Below, one piece after another: positions 33,721 through 64,000 of a stretch of DNA of 64,000 bases. The number at the start of each line of letters is the position of its first letter. The first letter of the stretch is position 1. The notes under the pieces were generated by a model that was not told the DNA's origin, ran no database searches, and saw only the letters and a list, made by a program, of their open reading frames with translations. The DNA comes from Rhabdophis nuchalis (lineage: Eukaryota > Chordata > Lepidosauria > Squamata > Natricidae). Made by a program: the position numbers and the translations under genes. Location of the stretch: the NCBI GenBank assembly GCA_039707465.1, contig CM077649.1, positions 15,352,501 to 15,416,500 on the forward strand, given 5' to 3'.

Positions 33721-36218
33721 CTCGGTCTCGCCCTTTGGCGAGCCTTAACGGCCCTAAAGAACCGGCTCCATCTTTCCCGGAGTGGCGGACCTCTAGAGGT
33801 GTGAAGGGAAGTGGTGTCCTCGCACAAGATGGAGGCTTTATGAACCGCGGTGACACCCCCCCCCCCATTTTTCTGTGTCAGCCTGTCAAGGGGGGGGAGG
33901 GGGTGTTGACTCGGCGGCTTCTTTGTTTTCATTATTGTTTTCTTCTGCCTGGGTCTTTTTAATGGGTATTGCTTTTGTAAGGTTGGTATCCCTTGCAGCG
34001 TCTCTTCAGAACCACCAACCTAACAGTCCAACGAGGGAAGTCTGGTGGTCGCAGTATACAGCCTGTTCTAATATGGACACCGGAGACCTCTTGCAGTTGC
34101 TTTGCTTTGCTTTGCTTTAACCCAACTGACCAAATAGCTTTTCTGCTGCTTTCCCAAGTCTTTGGTGCGGAAATGCAAAGATAGCGGTGCCGGGGGCTGA
34201 TACTTAAGCGAGCTAAGTCATCTTCAGTGCGGTTAGCCAGCATAGAGAACCTGGAAGGGGTGGGTAGTAGAGACGGAAAGGGAACTTGGCAGTGCATATT
34301 GCTTGAGAAAAAACATTTTTGTGCTGCCTCTATTAATTTTATAAGGTGCAGGTTTTGTTCCTGGAACTATTTTAAAAAAAATCTTGTACATCCTTTACCA
34401 CTACCATTAGTAGTCAGTCTTCTCTTCTTCATGCTTCCCTTAAGAAATCAATTTTCTTTTGGAAAAATACTGCACATCTTAATAAGAGGGGATAAATGGG
34501 ATACTGAAATCCTACTTCATAACAGAACCATTACTTTACATTCTGCTATATCTTTTCCTAAATAGAATGTTTTTTTACATATTTAAAAGCAGCATATACA
34601 TTTTTGTATATATAAGCAGGAAGAGGAATATACATAAACCAGATAATTACTTTGTCTCTTTTATATACGATATTCAATTTATTTCTAGTTGTCTGTAACA
34701 GTGATTTAGCACTCTATACCAATTACCTATTATGTTGCTGCTACGGATAGGACTTATATTCTAGTCTACATATTTGCTTCTTGGAATTTGATTACTCTCC
34801 TTTAGCAGATGACAGTAAAAGCAAATTAATTTCTGTGTTGTGAAGCTGAGTCAGATTATCCCAGCTCAAGCTAAGTCCTAAATGAATGTGGAATGCTCAG
34901 TGGTAATTAGAATGATTATTTGTAAATGCATCACCTTTAAAAATAGCCAACTCTCATCTTTACTTTTGGGTATGATAGGGTGCAAGTTAAAGTAAATGTC
35001 ACTTTTTTCAATTTTTAGCTCCTAGGCCACAAATGATAATTACTGTTCTGTTTCTAATTGTAATGGGGTGGAAATGCTTCTAACACATTAGCAGTTATAT
35101 GTTGTTGCTTTCAAGCTGCTTAGAGTCAGGAAACTGAAGTGGTTTAGAGCAGGGGTCCCCAACCTTTGCAACTTTAAGTCTGAAGGACTTCAGCTCCCAG
35201 AATTCTCCAGCCAGCTTTGCTGAAAGCTGAAGTCCTTCAGACTTAAAGTTGCAAAGGTTGGGGACCCCTGGTTTAGAGGAATCTATTATATATTTAAAAT
35301 ATGAATAAAGGAATAGAGAAACTTGCTGGTACATTTACTAGCGTCCCTATTTGGGATATTATGGAAGTAGAACATATAAAGAAGTTAGCCAACTTGCTAA
35401 CTGCATTAAGAGGTTCTAGCATTTGTAATACAAATATGCCAGTGAGAATTGAAATGTCTATCATTAGTAGACCAAACTATAAACAGCTTTTCATTTATTT
35501 AGCTTGTATATTACAATGATTTTCCGTATCTATACAGATATTTTAATTTTATACAGAAAGGAATGTTTCTTTTGCATCTTGTGATCTTTCAGTTCCCTAC
35601 AAATTTGAATGTGAGCCTTAACCTGGAATAAATGCATTCCTTAACCTGGAATGCATTTATTCTCTCCCTGTTTTGTTTAGATGCATCAGGATGTATTTTA
35701 TATAAAATGTGCTATAGAAATATATAAGACTAATAATATGAAAACAATCCTTTCAGATGTTTAAATAGGAACATCTGAAGGAGCTTATTAAAAGTATGTT
35801 TTGGATCTTAAAGAATGAGTACAGTGGAAGTAAACAGCCTATCTTCAGAAAAATTTCCAGTGTGTTGGAACAGTCAGTTCAGAGTTCCTGTGTGGTTTTT
35901 AAAGAAGGCATAAAAATATGTAATAGTACTCTGAGCTGGAAGTAATAATTAGGTTAGATAAATGCTTGATTAACATAATATTAAATAACAATGGTTATAT
36001 GTATTAATTACTTTAGATCATCAGTTTCTGAATTGAATCTTCTTGTTATGATGTGATATCTTGCATTAATCGGGTGAGTATAATGATGACAATTAAGTGC
36101 ATATAAAATTAGAATATGTTATGTCTGTTGAAATGATATTAATTTAAGATAGTTTGATTATGGATATCTCTAAATATTTAGAAAAATCTTGTGTTTTCTT
36201 TTTTGATTTTCTGTATAG
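33676..36218. other. SYNJ1 intron 1
   Basis: The first 250 bases are GC-rich with C- and G-runs (33856-33905). The rest is AT-rich and unremarkable apart from the hairpin element at 35150-35270. Confidence 0.6.
35150..35270. mobile_element. Hairpin hAT MITE, copy 6
   Basis: The 121-bp palindrome CAGGGGTCCCCAACCTTTGC ... GCAAAGGTTGGGGACCCCTG has a perfect 8-bp target duplication, GTTTAGAG. Confidence 0.92.
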
Positions 36219-36240
36219 CTCTGTCTTTTACAAAGGAAAA

Positions 36241-61556
<25,316 letters not shown>

Positions 61557-61978
61557 TGAAATTAAATCTCCTCACTCAGATATTGTCTGAAAAGATTCTA
61601 ATACCGAATTTTAAGAAACCCCAATAAATATGACATGAACAGGTTTGTGCAAAATAACTATAATCAGAGGCTAAGATTTGATTTTCATCTGTACTTTTAT
61701 GTACATTTCAGTAGAAGAATTGGTATTCCATGACCAATTATTTATTGAATAATTAATAATTATTATAAAAACATATTTCTAATAATCTGCCCTTACTTTC
61801 CATGATCTATCAAATATTTTGAAAATAAAAATAAAATTTAATTTTATTCGTTTTTAATGAATAATATCAAGTGATAACATTAACAAATCTATGCAGAAAA
61901 AAGGGGGGAAATATGGAAAAAATAAAAGCTGTCTGCTGCAGTAAGGATAAAGGAGCAGTTACTGTTCATTTAAAATGG

Positions 61979-62275
61979 CGACGGCCAGGGGAAGGGCCTT
62001 CTCTGGCGGGCCCTACCCTCTGGAACGACCTGCCTCCCGAACTCCACACCACCTCAGACCTCCGCCTTTTCCGCCAGCGCCTGAAGACACACCTTTTCCA
62101 TCAAGCCGGCCTAGCGTGACCACCCGTTAACGACTGAGTTTTAGTCTACAAATTTTTAATTAGAGGGATGTTAATATGTGGTTTTAGCACAGGGTTTTTA
62201 GGTTTAATTGTGGTTTTAGGATGTTATGTATTTGTATATTTATATGGTGTTTTTATTATTTATTTATTTATTTGT

Positions 62276-62342
<67 letters not shown>

Positions 62343-62750
62343 TTGTATTTATAAGCCGCACCCATCTCACCACACAGGGACTCGGGGCGGCGCACAGGGA
62401 ATATAAAATATAAATATACATATATACAAGAATAAAGCATTCTTAAAACTAAATTAAATTAAACACACCCTGTGCTAAAACCCATTTAAAACCCCTGAAT
62501 TAAAACTTTGGTCAGCTAAAAGCAGTAGTGTCGAGTAAAATCATGCCAGGCCAGCTTGTTGGAAGAAGTGCGTTTTTAACCGCTGGCGGAACAGGCGGAG
62601 GTCCGAGATGACACGGAGTTTGGGAGGTAGGGCGTTCCAGAGGGTTGGGCCCATCACATTTTAATTTTCTGTGCGCCGCCCTGGGTCCTTTTGTAGGAGA
62701 TAGGTGCGGGATATAAATCAAATAAAACTAAAACTAAACTAAACTAAAAA
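61979..62750 (+). mobile_element. L2-like LINE 3' end (outer), split by an antisense copy
   Basis: The left part (61979 to about 62255) reads RRPGEGPSLAGPTLWNDLPP and ELHTTSDLRLFRQRLKTHLF, then GGTTTTAGCACAGGG. The right part (about 62660-62750) resumes with TTTTCTGTGCGCCGCCCTGG and the GGGATATAAATC end plus (AAACT)n. Together they form one 3' end. Confidence 0.8.
62255..62659 (-). mobile_element. L2-like LINE 3' end (inner), antisense, with (TTTA)n tail
   Basis: A run of about 22 TTTA units (62255-62345) is followed by AAGCCGCACCCATCTCACCA, GGGACTCGGGGCGGCGCACA and GGAGGTCCGAGATGACACGG, the complement of the LINE 3' end. It interrupts the outer copy. Confidence 0.82.
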
Positions 62751-62805
62751 ATGCCATATATATGAAGTATACCAGATTATTTATTACTATTTTGTTCCCT
62801 GTCAT

Positions 62806-62867
62806 ATGGATGGATGGATGGATGGATGGATGGATGGATGGATGGATGGATGGATGGATGGATAGAT

Positions 62868-62922
<55 letters not shown>
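62806..62922. repeat. (GGAT)n and (GATA)n microsatellites
   Basis: About 15 GGAT units, then about 13 GATA units, adjoining. GATA/Bkm-type repeats are known to be abundant in snakes. Confidence 0.93.
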
Positions 62923-62923
<1 letters not shown>

Positions 62924-62939
62924 TCAAAAGCTACATATA

Positions 62940-63500
62940 TAACTGAAATCAAGTAGATGGTCGGCACGAGGATGAGATTGTCTTAACCCCGTCAACTACC
63001 TCCAGCAGTCAGCAACCCCCTCAGGACCCCAACCCAACTGGCAGTAACAGGGTTTGGTCTTTTTTGCTATTGAGATAAATCACAAAGCCCCATCCAAATA
63101 TGATAAAATTGTGGTTCCTGTCTTTGATGTCTCATTAATTAACTTTATATGTGTTTTTTTCTCCAATATAATAGGTTTTACTAACCTACAACTGTATGGT
63201 TATGTTACCTAATGTTGCATTGATTTTTTTATATTTTTAACCTTTGTGATTTGGTCTTGTAAATAAATGCAGTAAACCTATTTCTGGGGAACATTCAATT
63301 CTTTGATTAGTGATGGTATTTATCTCCCCAAAGACTTCATGAGAAAAGATCTATAAATTTATCCTGTGACTACGGTTACAAATGAGAAAAAATATCCATT
63401 TTTGACCTCTCCACCATTTAGAAGAATAGTTGTGCTATACATGTGCCAATCTAACCGGAAGTGAATATAAATTATAATTGGACTTGCAGGGCCAGGCTAA
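62940..63500. other. SYNJ1 intron 17, nothing recognised
   Basis: AT-rich. The next SYNJ1 exon (expected to encode the GDFNYR motif) was looked for and not found here or up to 64000. Confidence 0.55.
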
Positions 63501-63504
63501 GTAA

Positions 63505-63760
63505 GAAATAGAATAAACATCTTAGCACTTAGACTTATACACCGCTTCATAGTGCTTTTACAGCCCTCTCTAAGTGCTTTACAGAGTCAGTATATTGCCC
63601 CTAACAATCTGGGTCTTCATTTTACCCACCTCAGAAGGATGGAAGGCTGAGTCAACCTTGAGCTTGGTGAGATTTGAACTGCCAAACTGCAGCTAGCAGT
63701 CAGCTGAAGTAGCTTGCAGTACTGCACTCTTAACCACTGTGCCACTTCTGCTCTTGATCT
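63505..63760 (-). mobile_element. tRNA-derived SINE, antisense
   Basis: The - strand reads AGTGGCACAGTGGTTAAGAG (A-box region), a GTTCAAATCTCACC-type B box, AAGGTTGACTCAGCCTTCC and TAAGCACTTAGAGAGGGCT-like body. It is bounded by TTAGCACTTAGACTTATACA at the left. Confidence 0.8.
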
Positions 63761-63867
63761 AAATCAGTTCATTGAAAATAAATATTTACGGTTTTCTTCT
63801 GATGTCCTATAGTTATGTGCTGTGATAAACTGTTGTGTAGTTATGTTTGGTTGATAAAGGATTGTAG

Positions 63868-64000
63868 AGGTAATGAATGAATTTTGTCCCGTTTTGCAAC
63901 CTTTCTTGTCACGCTTGTTAAATAAATCGCTGCAGTTGTTCAGTTAGCAACATGGCTCTTATGTGAATCTGGCTTCCACGTTGACTTGGTCTTTGAGAAG
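63868..64000. mobile_element. Mariner-type repeat, cut by the window edge
   Basis: CTGCAGTTGTTCAGTTAGCA and TATGTGAATCTGGCTTCCAC match phrases of the element at 58902-59280. Confidence 0.6.

Noticed and set aside
33248..33932. Overlapping open frames on both strands at the SYNJ1 promoter
   Set aside because: Expected by chance in a CpG-rich region; no homology, and the only supported signal is the exon 1 donor.
62168..62413. Leu/Phe/Tyr/Ile repeat proteins
   Set aside because: Translation of the (TTTA)n microsatellite tail.

Overview
This is a vertebrate nuclear window, AT-rich, with short exons in long introns and a dense load of interspersed repeats. The repeat mix (L2-like and CR1 LINEs with microsatellite tails, a decayed BovB/RTE LINE, tRNA-derived SINEs, hAT, mariner and Helitron DNA elements) suggests a squamate reptile, probably a snake. 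The species is an inference. No prokaryotic or viral gene was recognised.

Two protein-coding genes lie head to tail on the + strand, the same order and relative orientation I recall for human chromosome 21q22. (1) PAXBP1 (GCFC1), a nuclear GCFC-domain protein: 17 exons, 3274-28996, intact frame to the stop. By comparison with the human protein only the GC-rich first coding exon is missing, off the left edge. (2) SYNJ1 (synaptojanin 1), a presynaptic phosphoinositide phosphatase: a CpG-rich promoter and 5' untranslated exon near 33.5-33.7 kb, then 16 coding exons, 36241-61550 (718 codons). These cover the whole Sac1 domain and the first part of the inositol 5-phosphatase domain. The gene runs off the right edge. 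All exon joins were checked by reading-frame phase. One junction, in PAXBP1 at 8714/8715, needs a GC rather than GT donor.

Layout: 1-3273 PAXBP1 intron 1 with an L2-like LINE. 3274-28996 PAXBP1 exons and introns, holding foldback and hAT elements, a 1.94-kb hAT-type element that carries a polypyrimidine tract and GC-rich 209-bp tandem repeats, a CR1 fragment and SINEs. 28997-33420 PAXBP1 3' UTR and intergenic DNA. 33420-33720 SYNJ1 promoter. 33676-61550 SYNJ1 introns and exons with BovB, several L2-like LINEs (one directly against a splice donor, one nested in another), CR1, Helitron and mariner-type elements. 61551-64000 an intron with nested LINEs, GGAT/GATA microsatellites and SINE.

The most distinctive signal beyond the genes is a family of about 118-135-bp near-perfect hairpin elements: eight full copies and one half copy. 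Their two arms match each other within each copy but differ between copies. Seven of the eight full copies have matching 8-bp target duplications, which identifies them as hAT-type palindromic MITEs.
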